Source: Collinsella sp. An268 (GTDB lineage: Bacteria > Actinomycetota > Coriobacteriia > Coriobacteriales > Coriobacteriaceae). From it: a DNA stretch of 64,000 nt. The stretch lies in contig NZ_NFJH01000003.1 in NCBI RefSeq assembly GCF_002159765.1, positions 1-64,000 on the forward strand, in the 5' to 3' direction. Shown here in pieces: positions 1 to 9,701 of the stretch. The first letter of the stretch is position 1, and each line of letters starts with the position of its first letter. The notes below the pieces were generated by a model. That model saw only the letters and a program-made list of their open reading frames with translations. It did no database searches and had not been told where the DNA came from. Position numbers and translations under genes: made by a program.

Positions 1-13
1 CCCCCCCCCCCCC
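1..13. repeat. Poly-C tract at the window start
   Basis: Thirteen C bases begin the window and may extend further left; the tract lies about 65 bases upstream of the NIF3-family gene. Confidence 0.7.
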
Positions 14-78
14 TTGCGTCCGGGCGCCTCACAAAGGGACAATTGCCCCATCCTCATCTTTCGTTAGAAAGGACCTCT

Positions 79-951
79 ATGCTCATCAGCGAAGCGATCC
101 AGCGCATCAAGGACTACTGCGGCGGCTACGACATGATGGGCGACCGCCCCATCGACGAGGCCACCACGCGCGACAAGGTGCTCTACGGCAACGTTGACCA
201 AGAATGCACGGGTATCGTTACCTGCATCTGGGCAACGACCGACGTCATCCGGCAGGCGCAGGAGCTCGGCGCCAACCTCATCATCCCGCACGAGGCGCTT
301 TTCTGGAACCACGGGGACCATCAGGACGTGGTGGCGGAAAACGCCACATTCCAAGCAAAGCGCAACCTTTTGAACACCTGGGGCGGCGCGGTGTGGCGCT
401 GCCACGACTACATTCACTCCGGCGCGCCGCTGGACGCAGACGGAGCGCTCGCAGACGGCATCTTCTACGGCTTTGCCTGGAAGATGGGCTGGCTCGAGGC
501 GCGCACGGGCGACATCGCGCACAGCATGGACTTTGAGATTCCCGAGACGACCGGCCAGGAGCTCGCCCACGACATTGTGGAGAGGCTCGGCCTTGCGGGC
601 GTGCGCCTGGTGGGCGACCCCAACGCACGCGTGCGGCGCGTGCAGATTCCCATGCACGTCATGGGCGGCCCGCAAGACACGGCGCTCGCCAACGCCACAG
701 ACGCCGAGGGCGGGCCTGACTGCCTGCTCGGCATGGAGTTTATCGATTTCACGACCTGTGAGTACATCCGCGACGCCGCCCAGCTCGGGCGCAATAAGTG
801 CGCCATCGTGCTCGGCCACTTCAACCTAGAGGAGCCGGGTATGGAGCACATGGCAACGTGGATCCCTGATGCACTCGGCGCCGACGCCCCGCAGGTGAGC
901 TACGTGTCCGACGGCGATACGTACCACTATGTGACCCCCGCGGAGAAGTAA
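79..951 (+). CDS. NIF3-family (DUF34/YbgI-like) dinuclear metal-centre protein
   Basis: Protein of 290 residues. The start at 79 is chosen because GAAAGGACC lies just upstream; an in-frame ATG at 43 has no comparable site. Family signatures are the metal-ligand motif IIPHEALFW in the N-terminal half and the C-terminal LGHFNLEEPGMEHMA, where His and Glu complete a two-metal site in NIF3/YbgI proteins. The family forms hexameric toroids; its biochemical role is unsettled (GTP cyclohydrolase I type 2 annotations are common but weak). It stands alone, followed by a strong hairpin terminator, so it is probably monocistronic. The family call is firm and the function is unknown. Confidence 0.8.
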   Translation: MLISEAIQRIKDYCGGYDMMGDRPIDEATTRDKVLYGNVDQECTGIVTCIWATTDVIRQAQELGANLIIPHEALFWNHGDHQDVVAENATFQAKRNLLNTWGGAVWRCHDYIHSGAPLDADGALADGIFYGFAWKMGWLEARTGDIAHSMDFEIPETTGQELAHDIVERLGLAGVRLVGDPNARVRRVQIPMHVMGGPQDTALANATDAEGGPDCLLGMEFIDFTTCEYIRDAAQLGRNKCAIVLGHFNLEEPGMEHMATWIPDALGADAPQVSYVSDGDTYHYVTPAEK

Positions 952-1000
952 CCGCTCCAGCCTCGCGAAGCCCTGCCAATTCACGCCAGTTCCTCCGCCC

Positions 1001-1045
1001 CGAGGCGGCGCACCGTACACAACCGCACGGCGCGCCGCCTCGTTT
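1001..1045 (+). terminator. Rho-independent-like terminator after the NIF3-family gene
   Basis: An 11-bp perfect stem, CGAGGCGGCGC at 1001-1011 with GCGCCGCCTCG at 1032-1042, is followed by TTT. It separates the upstream gene from hypF. Confidence 0.65.
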
Positions 1046-1073
1046 GGTAGTCCGCAATAAAATCGGCGATAAT
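1044..1073 (+). promoter_or_regulatory. Putative hypF promoter, possibly giving a leaderless mRNA
   Basis: TTGGTA at 1044-1049 and GATAAT at 1068-1073 are spaced by 18 bp. The hypF ATG at 1081 begins 8 bases after the -10 element, about where transcription would start, and no Shine-Dalgarno sequence is visible. This suggests a leaderless message; it is inferred from motif spacing only. Confidence 0.4.
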
Positions 1074-1080
1074 ACAGACT

Positions 1081-3627
1081 ATGAAAACGCTGGGGATTCA
1101 TATCACGGGCATCGTGCAGGGCGTGGGCTTTAGGCCGTTCGTCTACCGCGAGGCGGTCGTGCGCGGTCTTTCGGGCTGGGTGCTCAACGCCGGCGACGGC
1201 GTGCATATCGAGGCGCAGGGTGCAGAAGACGCCCTGCGCTCGTTTGTTCACGCGATGCGCTCGGCTGCACCAGCGGCGGCGCGCGTTGAGCAGATCGCTG
1301 TCGAGGAGCGCGAAGGACCCTCCGCCGCATTGGTGGCCGGGGCCTTTCGCATCATCGCCTCCGATGCCGCGACCGAGCACACCACGCTCGTCTCGCCCGA
1401 CATCGCCACCTGCCCCGACTGCCTGCGCGAGCTCTTTGACCCCGCCGACCGGCGCTACCACTACCCCTTCATCAACTGCACCAACTGCGGACCGCGCTAC
1501 ACCATCATCAGGCAGCTCCCCTACGATCGCGCGCAGACGTCGATGGCGGATTTCCCCCTGTGCCCGGCGTGCGCCGCCGAATACGCCGACCCGCTCGACC
1601 GGCGCTTCCACGCGCAGCCCAACGCCTGCTTTGCCTGCGGGCCGCACCTCACGTGGCGCTCGCACGGCGATGCTGAGACGCTTATAGGAATCGACCTGGC
1701 CGCCAGCGACGACATCATCGAGCGGTGCGCCGAGCGTATCGCCCAAGGCGGCATCGTTGCCATCAAGGGGCTCGGCGGCTTCCATCTCGCGTGCAACGCC
1801 GCCGACGAGCGCGCCGTTGCGGAGCTGCGCCGCCGCAAGCGCCGCAGCAACAAGCCGCTTGCCATCATGGTGCGCGACCTTGCGGCCGCCGAGGCGCTCT
1901 GCCATGTTGATGGCACCGAGCGCGAGCTGCTCATCGGCACCATCCGCCCCATCGTACTGCTGCGGCGGCGCACAGAGGCCGCGCCGAGCAGCGCACCATG
2001 CAACACGGCCACGCTCTGTCCGCAGGTGGCAGGCGACCTTCCCGAACTTGGCGTCATGCTCCCCTACACACCGCTCCAGCACCTTCTGCTCGCCGCCTGC
2101 GCGGACCGCGGCGTCCGCTCGCTCGTCATGACGAGCGGCAACGTGAGCGAAGAGCCCATCGAGACCGACGACGCGCTCGCATGGCACCACCTGGTCGAGG
2201 GCGGTCTTGCCGACGCACTCCTCGGCAACGACCGCGCCATCCTCTCCCGCTTTGACGACTCCGTGGTGCGCGTGGTGGACGGATCGATTCAGATGGTACG
2301 CCGCGCCCGCGGCTACGCCCCGCGGCCCATCGAGCTGCCACCGGTAACGACGGCCCACGGAGCTGATGATGCGGGCACCACAATCCGCAACGCAGCCGGC
2401 ACCCCTCACGCGCCGCACGACAGGGCGCCCCTTCCCGCCATCCTCTCCTGCGGGCCCGAACAGAAGGCGACGCTCGCCCTCACACGCGAACATGCAGACG
2501 GAACGGCCGAGTGCCTCGTCTCGCAGCATATCGGCGACCTTGAGAACGCCGAGACCTTTGACGCCTGGCAGGCGTGCCGCGCGCGCATGCAGGGGCTCTT
2601 TGACATCGCGCCGGCGGCGCTTGCCTGCGACCGTCACCCCGGCTATCTCTCCGGCCAGTGGGCGCGCGCCGAAGCGGAGACACACGGCCTGCCGCTGATT
2701 GAGGTCCAGCACCACCACGCCCACATCGCAAGCGTCATCGCCGAGGCGGCGGCGCGCGGCGAGGTTGCACCCGATGCGCACGTCATAGGCATCGCGCTCG
2801 ATGGAACGGGCGCGGGCGACGACGGCACCGTTTGGGGCGGGGAGATTCTCGTCGCAAACCTTACCGGCTTCACGCGCGTCGCGCACCTGCGAACGTGGCG
2901 CCTCCCCGGCGGCGGCGCCGCGGTGCGCGACGCCCGACGCTGCGCCTACGGCCTGCTTGACGCCTACGGGCTGCTCGACCATCCCGGCGCGCAACCCCTG
3001 CTCGTCACCATGACCGAGCAAGAGCGCTCGGTCACGTCGACCATGGTGGAGCGCGGCATCAACAGCCCGCTCACGAGCAGCATGGGGCGCCTCCTCGATG
3101 CGGTCGCCACCCTACTCGGCATCTGCACGCGAGCGACCTACGAGGGCGAGCCCGCCATCGAGCTCGAGGCTGCCGCGTCGCGCTGGGCCGCACGCAACGG
3201 CTTCACTTCAGCAACGCAGGTGGCACCCCAAGTGTCCACGCGCGGCGTCGGCACGCTCGGCGACGGCGCAGCGGAGGACCCCGCACCGGACACTTCTGCC
3301 CCGCAGATCATCGACTTCTCAAATCTGCTTGCCGCGCTGCTCGACGGCATCGAGCGTGGCGACGACCCGGGCATGCTCGCTCGCACGGCCCACGATGCCG
3401 TTGCGCGCACCATAGCGCGTGCTGCCGCGACCATCGCCCAGCGCGAAGGGCTCTCGCACGTCGCGCTCTCGGGCGGCTGCTTCATGAACCGCCTGCTGCT
3501 CACGCTCATCAAGCGCAACCTCGAGGCGAACGGTCTCACCGTCCTCGCCCCGCGCGAGACCCCCGTCAACGACGGCTGCATCGCCTACGGCCAGGCCGCC
3601 ATCGCCCGAGCCCTCCTCGCCCGGTAA
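1081..3627 (+). CDS. hypF: Carbamoyltransferase HypF, [NiFe]-hydrogenase maturation
   Basis: Protein of 848 residues, the usual HypF size, with all four parts in order. The acylphosphatase domain (about 1-90) has the GIVQGVGFRPFVYR signature. Two zinc-finger units follow (about 108-185; CPDC starts at residue 111, then CTNC, CPAC, CFAC). Next are a YrdC-like domain (about 200-390) and a Kae1/HypF_C domain with QHHHAHIASV and ALDGTGAGDDGTVWGGE. HypF uses carbamoyl phosphate and ATP to transfer a carbamoyl group to the C-terminal Cys of HypE, the source of the cyanide ligands of the NiFe(CN)2CO centre. It heads the hypF-hypC-hypD-hypE cluster. No hydrogenase structural genes are in the window. 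Confidence 0.96.
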   Translation: MKTLGIHITGIVQGVGFRPFVYREAVVRGLSGWVLNAGDGVHIEAQGAEDALRSFVHAMRSAAPAAARVEQIAVEEREGPSAALVAGAFRIIASDAATEHTTLVSPDIATCPDCLRELFDPADRRYHYPFINCTNCGPRYTIIRQLPYDRAQTSMADFPLCPACAAEYADPLDRRFHAQPNACFACGPHLTWRSHGDAETLIGIDLAASDDIIERCAERIAQGGIVAIKGLGGFHLACNAADERAVAELRRRKRRSNKPLAIMVRDLAAAEALCHVDGTERELLIGTIRPIVLLRRRTEAAPSSAPCNTATLCPQVAGDLPELGVMLPYTPLQHLLLAACADRGVRSLVMTSGNVSEEPIETDDALAWHHLVEGGLADALLGNDRAILSRFDDSVVRVVDGSIQMVRRARGYAPRPIELPPVTTAHGADDAGTTIRNAAGTPHAPHDRAPLPAILSCGPEQKATLALTREHADGTAECLVSQHIGDLENAETFDAWQACRARMQGLFDIAPAALACDRHPGYLSGQWARAEAETHGLPLIEVQHHHAHIASVIAEAAARGEVAPDAHVIGIALDGTGAGDDGTVWGGEILVANLTGFTRVAHLRTWRLPGGGAAVRDARRCAYGLLDAYGLLDHPGAQPLLVTMTEQERSVTSTMVERGINSPLTSSMGRLLDAVATLLGICTRATYEGEPAIELEAAASRWAARNGFTSATQVAPQVSTRGVGTLGDGAAEDPAPDTSAPQIIDFSNLLAALLDGIERGDDPGMLARTAHDAVARTIARAAATIAQREGLSHVALSGGCFMNRLLLTLIKRNLEANGLTVLAPRETPVNDGCIAYGQAAIARALLAR

Positions 3628-3763
3628 CGCCGGCCTGCCTGCCAGCGCCCGGCCGTGTACACGGTTGCTCAAACGCTACCGGCGCGGTACCATCCATCCC
3701 AGTCCAACCGCGGCACCAAAGCCGCATGCAGAAGCGTCCGCTGCGCTTCAAAAAGGAGGAGCT

Positions 3764-4045
3764 ATGTGCCTCGCCGTTCCCGGCAAGATTCTCGAGATGC
3801 GCGATGATGCGCAGGCGACCGTCGACATGATGGGCGCCACGCGCAGCGTCTCGGTACGCCTCACGCCCGACGCCAAGGTCGGCGACTTTGTGCTCGTGCA
3901 TGCCGGCTTTGCCATCGAGGTCATCGACGCCGAGCAGGCGCGCGAGACCATCGAGGTCCTGCGTGACCTCGAGGAGCTTGAGGCCGAGGAGCTCGCCGGC
4001 ACGGGCGCCATGACCGCCGCTGCGCCCGCCGGCGCGGAGGCCTAG
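3764..4045 (+). CDS. hypC: Hydrogenase assembly chaperone HypC
   Basis: Protein of 93 residues. The start at 3764 is set by the strong AAGGAGGAGCT site and by the family-defining N-terminus MCLAVPGKI, whose Cys2 binds the iron centre and HypD; an upstream extension to 3665 would bury this Cys. HypC shuttles the Fe(CN)2CO unit from HypD to the hydrogenase large subunit. The alanine/glutamate-rich tail is slightly longer than in short HypC proteins. hypD begins 3 bases after the stop, so the two are co-translated. Confidence 0.95.
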   Translation: MCLAVPGKILEMRDDAQATVDMMGATRSVSVRLTPDAKVGDFVLVHAGFAIEVIDAEQARETIEVLRDLEELEAEELAGTGAMTAAAPAGAEA

Positions 4046-4048
4046 GCG

Positions 4049-5140
4049 ATGGATGCCCTCGACCCCTCCGCCTTTCGCGACCCGCACCTCGTCCGCGCGC
4101 TTCTCGACCATATCCGCGAGACCTTGGGCGACCGCGAGATCAACCTTATGGAGGTCTGCGGCACCCACACCGTGAGCATCGGGCGCTACGGCTTCCGCTC
4201 CATCCTGCCCGCGGGGCTGCATCTGCTCTCCGGCCCGGGGTGCCCGGTCTGCGTGACCGCCAACGCCGACATCGACCGCGCCGTCGCGCTCGCGCGAGTG
4301 CCGGGCGCCATCATCGCCACCTTCGGCGATATGATCCGCGTGCCCGGCTCCACCTCTTCGCTCGCCGACGAGAAGGCCGCCGGCGCGGACGTACGCGTGG
4401 TCTACTCGCCGCTCGACGCCGTGGAGCTTGCGGCGGCAAACCCCGAGCGCGAGGTCATCTTCATGGGTGTGGGCTTTGAGACCACCGCGCCCGCCATCGC
4501 GGCGTGCATCCTCGAAGCGGCCGCCCGCGAGCTTGCCAACTTCTCCGTCTTTAGCGTGCACAAGACCACGCCGGCGGCGCTCCTCGCCATCGCGAGCGAC
4601 CCCGAGACCGCCATCGACGGCTTCATCCTCCCCGGCCACGTCTCCACCATCACGGGGCTCGCCCCGTATCGCTTTTTGGTGAACGAGTTCTCCATCCCAG
4701 GCGTTGTCACCGGGTTCGAGCCGGTCGACGTGCTCGAGGGCATCGCCCGGCTCGTCGAGCTCGTCGTCGCCGGGGCCCCCGCCATCGAGAACGCCTACCG
4801 GCGCGGCGTCGCCGACGAGGGCAACGCGGTCGCGCGGCGTCTGGTCGAGCAGGTATTCGAACCCTGCGACGCCCCGTGGCGCGGCCTCGGGTGCCTGCCG
4901 CACTCCGGCCTCGCCATCCGCGACGCCTTCGCCCGCTTTGACGCCGCACGGCGCTTCCCCGTCGACGTCGAGCCCACACGGGAGCCCGCCGGCTGCCGTT
5001 GCGGCGATGTGCTCCGCGGCGTCATCGCGCCCAACGCGTGCCCGCTCTTTGGACGCGCGTGCACGCCGGAAAACCCCGTCGGCCCCTGTATGGTCTCGAG
5101 CGAGGGCAGCTGCGCGGCGTATTATAGATTCCGCGACTAG
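4049..5140 (+). CDS. hypD: Hydrogenase maturation iron-sulfur protein HypD
   Basis: Protein of 363 residues, full length for HypD. Diagnostic motifs are MEVCGTHTVSIGRYG near residue 31, GPGCPVCVT near 65, MGVGFETTAPA near 138, LPGHVSTITG near 193, and a Cys-rich C-terminus (CRCGDVLRG, CPLFGRACTPENPVGPCM) that holds the 4Fe-4S cluster. HypD with HypC is the scaffold on which Fe(CN)2CO is assembled. It sits 3 bases after hypC and about 100 bases before a small membrane peptide gene that precedes hypE. Confidence 0.96.
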   Translation: MDALDPSAFRDPHLVRALLDHIRETLGDREINLMEVCGTHTVSIGRYGFRSILPAGLHLLSGPGCPVCVTANADIDRAVALARVPGAIIATFGDMIRVPGSTSSLADEKAAGADVRVVYSPLDAVELAAANPEREVIFMGVGFETTAPAIAACILEAAARELANFSVFSVHKTTPAALLAIASDPETAIDGFILPGHVSTITGLAPYRFLVNEFSIPGVVTGFEPVDVLEGIARLVELVVAGAPAIENAYRRGVADEGNAVARRLVEQVFEPCDAPWRGLGCLPHSGLAIRDAFARFDAARRFPVDVEPTREPAGCRCGDVLRGVIAPNACPLFGRACTPENPVGPCMVSSEGSCAAYYRFRD

Positions 5141-5242
5141 CGCTTGGCGGCAAGCCCCTCCCCTGCGACGGCGATGTCCTCGCCGGGGGCGCGGGGCAAA
5201 ACCGCCTGCAGGCAACAGGCCAACGCAATGAGAGGAGTGCTC

Positions 5243-5368
5243 ATGCTCAAGTCAAAAGGCCCCTTGGTCTGGATCATCTTGTCGGCCATCATCCTCATCA
5301 TCGCCCTCGTGCTCTACCTCACCACGGGCAGCACGGAGTGGAGCGGGCACTGGGAGTTTACGTTCTAG
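5243..5368 (+). CDS. Small single-pass membrane peptide between hypD and hypE
   Basis: A 41-residue peptide starting MLKSKGPLVWI. The ATG at 5243 has GAGAGGAG about 5-6 bases upstream. One hydrophobic helix (about residues 8-27, rich in Ile/Leu/Val) is flanked by an N-terminal KSK and a C-terminal tail ending WSGHWEFTF, giving a predicted N-in topology. Initiation at 5228 would add five residues and disrupt the site. I recognise no family. The good ribosome binding site, typical membrane-peptide layout and placement inside the hyp operon argue for a real gene; function unknown. Confidence 0.55.
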   Translation: MLKSKGPLVWIILSAIILIIALVLYLTTGSTEWSGHWEFTF

Positions 5369-5421
5369 CCCGCCCTCGGCAAGCACACGATGCGGCGCAC
5401 GCCGCAAGAAAGGGGAAGCGC

Positions 5422-6450
5422 GTGAGCGAATCCGCCGAAACGGTCCTGCTCGGCCACGGGTCGGGCGGGCAGATGATGAAGCGCATTATCGACGACGTCT
5501 TCTACGAGGCCTTTGGCACCCCCGAGCTCCTCGCCGGCAACGACGCCGGCGTCGCGGCGCTGGCGCCCACGGGCCGCGTCGCGCTGTCGACCGATAGCTT
5601 TGTGGTGACCCCGCACTTCTTCCCCGGCGGCGACATCGGCCGCCTCGCTGTGTGCGGCACCGTCAACGACGTCGCCACCTCCGGGGCGCGCGTGCGCTAC
5701 CTTTCCTGCGGCTTCATTTTGGAGGAGGGCTTCCCGCTTGCCGACCTGCGGCGCATCTGCGCGAGCATGGCGGAGGCCGCGCGCGAGGCCGGGGTCTCCA
5801 TCATCACGGGCGACACCAAGGTCGTGGAGCGCGGCGGCGCCGACGGCTTGTACATCAACACCGCCGGCGTGGGCGAGGTACCCCCAGGCGTCGAGCTCTC
5901 CGGCGCCGCATGCCGCCCCGGCGACGTGATCCTTTTGTCCGGCACGCTCGGCGACCACGGCATCGCCATCATGAGCCAGCGCGAGGGCCTGGGCTTTGGC
6001 ACCACCATCCAAAGCGACGCCGCACCCTTAAACCACCTCATCTCTGCCGTCCTTGCGGCGGCGCCGCACACGCGTTGCTTCCGCGACCCCACGCGCGGCG
6101 GCCTGGCGAGCACCCTGAACGAGTTCGCCCAAGCGAGCAACGTCTCCATCGAGATCGATGAGGAGGCCGTCCCCGTGGCGGATGCCGTGCGCGGCGCGTG
6201 TGAGATGCTCGGCTACGACGTCTTTCAGGTGGCAAACGAGGGCAAGATGGTGGCCGTCGTACCGGCCGAAGAGGCCGACGCCGCCCTTGCCGCCATGCGC
6301 GACGCGCCCTATGGCGCCCGCGCCGCCCGCATCGGCCGCGTGAGCGAGCCGCACGAGGGCGCCCACGCCCAGGTGCGCGTTCGCACCGCCTGGGGCTCGA
6401 CCCGCGTACTCGACATGCTCGTGGGCGAGCAGCTCCCCCGCATCTGCTAA
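5422..6450 (+). CDS. hypE: Carbamoyl dehydratase HypE
   Basis: Protein of 342 residues with a GTG start at 5422, chosen for the GAAAGGGGA site upstream and because the HypE signature LLGHGSGGQMM then starts near residue 9. It belongs to the AIR-synthase/PurM superfamily and has the TDSFVV and GDTKVVERG nucleotide-site motifs. The C-terminus is LPRIC; this terminal Cys accepts the carbamoyl group from HypF and is dehydrated to thiocyanate with ATP. It is the last hyp gene visible; the following HAD gene is separated by a palindromic repeat. Confidence 0.96.
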   Translation: MSESAETVLLGHGSGGQMMKRIIDDVFYEAFGTPELLAGNDAGVAALAPTGRVALSTDSFVVTPHFFPGGDIGRLAVCGTVNDVATSGARVRYLSCGFILEEGFPLADLRRICASMAEAAREAGVSIITGDTKVVERGGADGLYINTAGVGEVPPGVELSGAACRPGDVILLSGTLGDHGIAIMSQREGLGFGTTIQSDAAPLNHLISAVLAAAPHTRCFRDPTRGGLASTLNEFAQASNVSIEIDEEAVPVADAVRGACEMLGYDVFQVANEGKMVAVVPAEEADAALAAMRDAPYGARAARIGRVSEPHEGAHAQVRVRTAWGSTRVLDMLVGEQLPRIC

Positions 6451-6515
6451 GACGAACCCGGCACCCGCCGGGGAAGGGACCTTGGACCCGCGTCTCCGCG
6501 CGCGCCGCCCGCATA

Positions 6516-6585
6516 TTCCCGTGTGCGAAGATGCCACTTTCAATCCGTCTCGGGACCGCGAAAGTGGCATCTTCGCACACGGGAA
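6516..6585. repeat. Intergenic palindromic repeat, copy 1 (26-bp perfect arms)
   Basis: The arms at 6516-6541 and 6560-6585 are perfectly complementary over 26 bp, with an 18-base loop. The outer arm begins TTCCCGTGTGCGAAGATGCC and ends CACTTTC. A second, less perfect copy lies at 34163-34232. It sits between hypE and the HAD gene, on no coding frame. It behaves like a REP/MITE-type dispersed element or a bidirectional terminator. Confidence 0.85.
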
Positions 6586-6660
6586 CAAACGGGCCCGGCA
6601 AAAGGCCGCGCAATGCACCCGAGAAGAAGGCCAGCCACCGATTGCAACCAAAGGATCGCC

Positions 6661-7314
6661 ATGCCGTACACTACCGTTATATTCGATCTCGACGGAACGC
6701 TGCTCGATACGCTCGACGACCTCGCCGCCGCCGGCAACCACGCGTGCGCCGCGCACGGTTGGCCCACGTTCACGCGCGACCAGTACCGCTACAAGGTGGG
6801 CAACGGGCAGCCCAAGCTCATCGAGCGCCTCATCCCCGCCGAGTTCGCTGGTGACGGGCGGGTATTTGAGGAAACCATTCACGCGTTTCGCGCCTATTAC
6901 GATGCGCACAAAGAGGACCACACGGCGCCCTACCCCGGCGTGCCCGAGCTGCTCGACACGCTCCGCGGCGCCGGCATCCGCCTCGCCGTGCTCACCAACA
7001 AAGACCACCCCGCCGCCGCACCGCTCGTGGCGCGCTATTTTGGCGAGCGCTTCGACCTCGTGCAGGGTCGCATCGACGCGTTTCCGCCCAAACCGGCGGC
7101 ACCCATCACGCGGTACGTGCTCGATCAGCTCGACGCCGACCCGTCCCGCACGCTCTACGTAGGCGACAGCAACGTAGATGTCGCAACCGGGCACAATGCG
7201 GGACTCGCCGCAGCGGGTGTCGCCTGGGGCTTTCGGGGGCGCGCCGAGCTCGAGCAGGCAGGTGCCGAGTATGTGGTCGACACCCCGGCGGAGCTCGCCG
7301 CGCTTATCTTGTAG
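6661..7314 (+). CDS. HAD-superfamily phosphatase, phosphoglycolate phosphatase-like
   Basis: Protein of 217 residues. HAD motif I is FDLDGTLLDT near residue 8, with nucleophile Asp and acid Asp. Motif II is VLTNKD, motif III the Lys in FPPKPA, and motif IV YVGDSNVDV. The helical cap between motifs I and II is the type found in Gph/PGP enzymes, which hydrolyse 2-phosphoglycolate; HAD substrate specificity cannot be read from motifs alone. The start at 6661 follows AAAGGAT and places motif I at the usual distance. It is separated from hypE by the palindromic repeat, so may be transcribed independently. Confidence 0.85.
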   Translation: MPYTTVIFDLDGTLLDTLDDLAAAGNHACAAHGWPTFTRDQYRYKVGNGQPKLIERLIPAEFAGDGRVFEETIHAFRAYYDAHKEDHTAPYPGVPELLDTLRGAGIRLAVLTNKDHPAAAPLVARYFGERFDLVQGRIDAFPPKPAAPITRYVLDQLDADPSRTLYVGDSNVDVATGHNAGLAAAGVAWGFRGRAELEQAGAEYVVDTPAELAALIL

Positions 7315-7321
7315 CGCGCGG

Positions 7322-7921
7322 CTACGCGCTCAGGCGCCAGCTGGCAAAAGCGCAGATCAGGCCGATGGCAAGCACCGCGAGGGCACCCGATATGTCCACG
7401 AGCACGCCGCCGACGCCGCGGCGCTCGCGCCACTCGGTGAGCTCGCCGTGCGTCTTGCCCCACATGCGCCACAAGATGAGGGCAAAGCCCGCAAGACCCA
7501 CCACGTTCTGCAGGAAGGCCTCGGCGCAGAGAAGGCCGATGAGGTTGCCCACGGCATAACCGCCGTCGCCGTCAGCGTAATGGCGGTATGCGAAGCGCAA
7601 GATCCACGCCGCCAGCGGCTGCGCCATGGCAGCGATGAAGCTCACCACAAACCCGGGGTCGGCGCGCATGGCCTCCTCGAGACCCGTGCCGGAAAACGAG
7701 GAGTACCCCAAGAGGGCGAACGGGAAGATGACGAGCACGACCTGCACCGTGGTGACGATGCGCTTCGTCAGGCGCTCGCGCGGCGTGTCGAGGTTGCGCG
7801 CACTCCGCTTAGCGGCCAGCGCGCGTTCCGACCGGGCGGCCTCGCGCGCCTCAAGCTCTTCGGGCGTGCGCTCGCGGCGGGCGGCAGCCTTCTGCGCCGG
7901 CGTCATCTTCTTCTTGCTCAT
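7322..7921 (-). CDS. Four-helix membrane protein of unknown function
   Basis: Protein of 199 residues. The first 50 are highly charged and cytoplasmic in character (MSKKKMTPAQKAAARRER onward). Four hydrophobic segments follow at about 55-77, 88-110, 127-150 and 172-195. No catalytic motif or family is recognised. It is convergent with the HAD gene (7 bases between stops). About 25 bases upstream of its start is a sequence matching the operator type of the second alpha-glucoside module, so it may be co-regulated with sugar uptake. Confidence 0.6.
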   Translation of the reverse strand: MSKKKMTPAQKAAARRERTPEELEAREAARSERALAAKRSARNLDTPRERLTKRIVTTVQVVLVIFPFALLGYSSFSGTGLEEAMRADPGFVVSFIAAMAQPLAAWILRFAYRHYADGDGGYAVGNLIGLLCAEAFLQNVVGLAGFALILWRMWGKTHGELTEWRERRGVGGVLVDISGALAVLAIGLICAFASWRLSA

Positions 7922-7943
7922 GGCAACCCCTTTGGCTCCTAAC

Positions 7944-7957
7944 TTGTTCGTACATGT
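7944..7957. promoter_or_regulatory. GntR-type operator-like site upstream of the membrane protein gene
   Basis: CTTGTTCGTACATG at about 7944-7957 is identical to the site at 17693-17706 in front of the second PTS/GntR pair, and resembles the perfect palindrome CTTGTACGTACAAG there. It lies just upstream of the minus-strand start at 7921, where a repressor would act. Confidence 0.5.
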
Positions 7958-8074
7958 TGAGTATACCGTAAAACTGCAGGTTACTCGCGAGATTTTTCAG
8001 GCTTCCGGCGAGAGGCTCTCACGCACCGGAGCCACGGCGACGCCATCATAGTTCCGGCAGGTCGAAGAGCCCGC

Positions 8075-8174
8075 AAAAAAAGCCCCGGCAGTCCTGGAGG
8101 CAGGTTCCGGCGGCCGCGTCGCGCCTCCCGGCGCGGCACGGCCGAAAACCCACACCCCCAGAACCAGCCGGGGC
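8075..8174 (-). terminator. Terminator downstream of the first GH4 gene
   Basis: On the minus strand GCCCCGGC (8174-8167) pairs with GCCGGGGC (8089-8082), directly followed by seven T residues (8081-8075). The interval holds further GC-rich hairpins, including GGAGGGG/CCCCTCC near 8177-8200. The 304 bases between 7921 and 8226 hold only these structures and the operator-like site; I see no gene. Confidence 0.6.
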
Positions 8175-8225
8175 CCAGGAGGGGCGTCGGGCACCCCTCC
8201 CTACGCGCTTCTGGCGACCCAGCGC

Positions 8226-9578
<1,353 letters not shown>

Positions 9579-9603
9579 CTAACACGGTGCCGCACCTTGC
9601 AGG

Positions 9604-9635
9604 CCCGCTGCGACCTGCGGCATGGCCGCAGCGGG
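9604..9635 (-). other. Intercistronic hairpin between PTS permease and GH4 gene, copy 1
   Basis: CCCGCTGCG at 9604-9612 pairs with CGCAGCGGG at 9627-9635, and a nested CTGCGG/CCGCAG stem is also possible. There is no T-run on the minus strand, so a processing, stabilising or attenuating hairpin is more likely than full termination. Confidence 0.5.
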
Positions 9636-9701
9636 ATGGTACCTAGCGATCGGCGCGCTCAGCTGAGGCCGGGGCTCGCGCCAGAGGCTCCGGCAGGCGA
9701 C

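Noticed and set aside
826-3021. 731-codon open frame on the minus strand opposite hypF, and similar long antisense frames opposite hypD, nifJ and brxC/pglX
   Set aside because: They mirror high-GC coding genes with strong conserved motifs on the other strand, lack ribosome sites and give low-complexity Arg/Gly/His-rich translations; they are codon-structure shadows.
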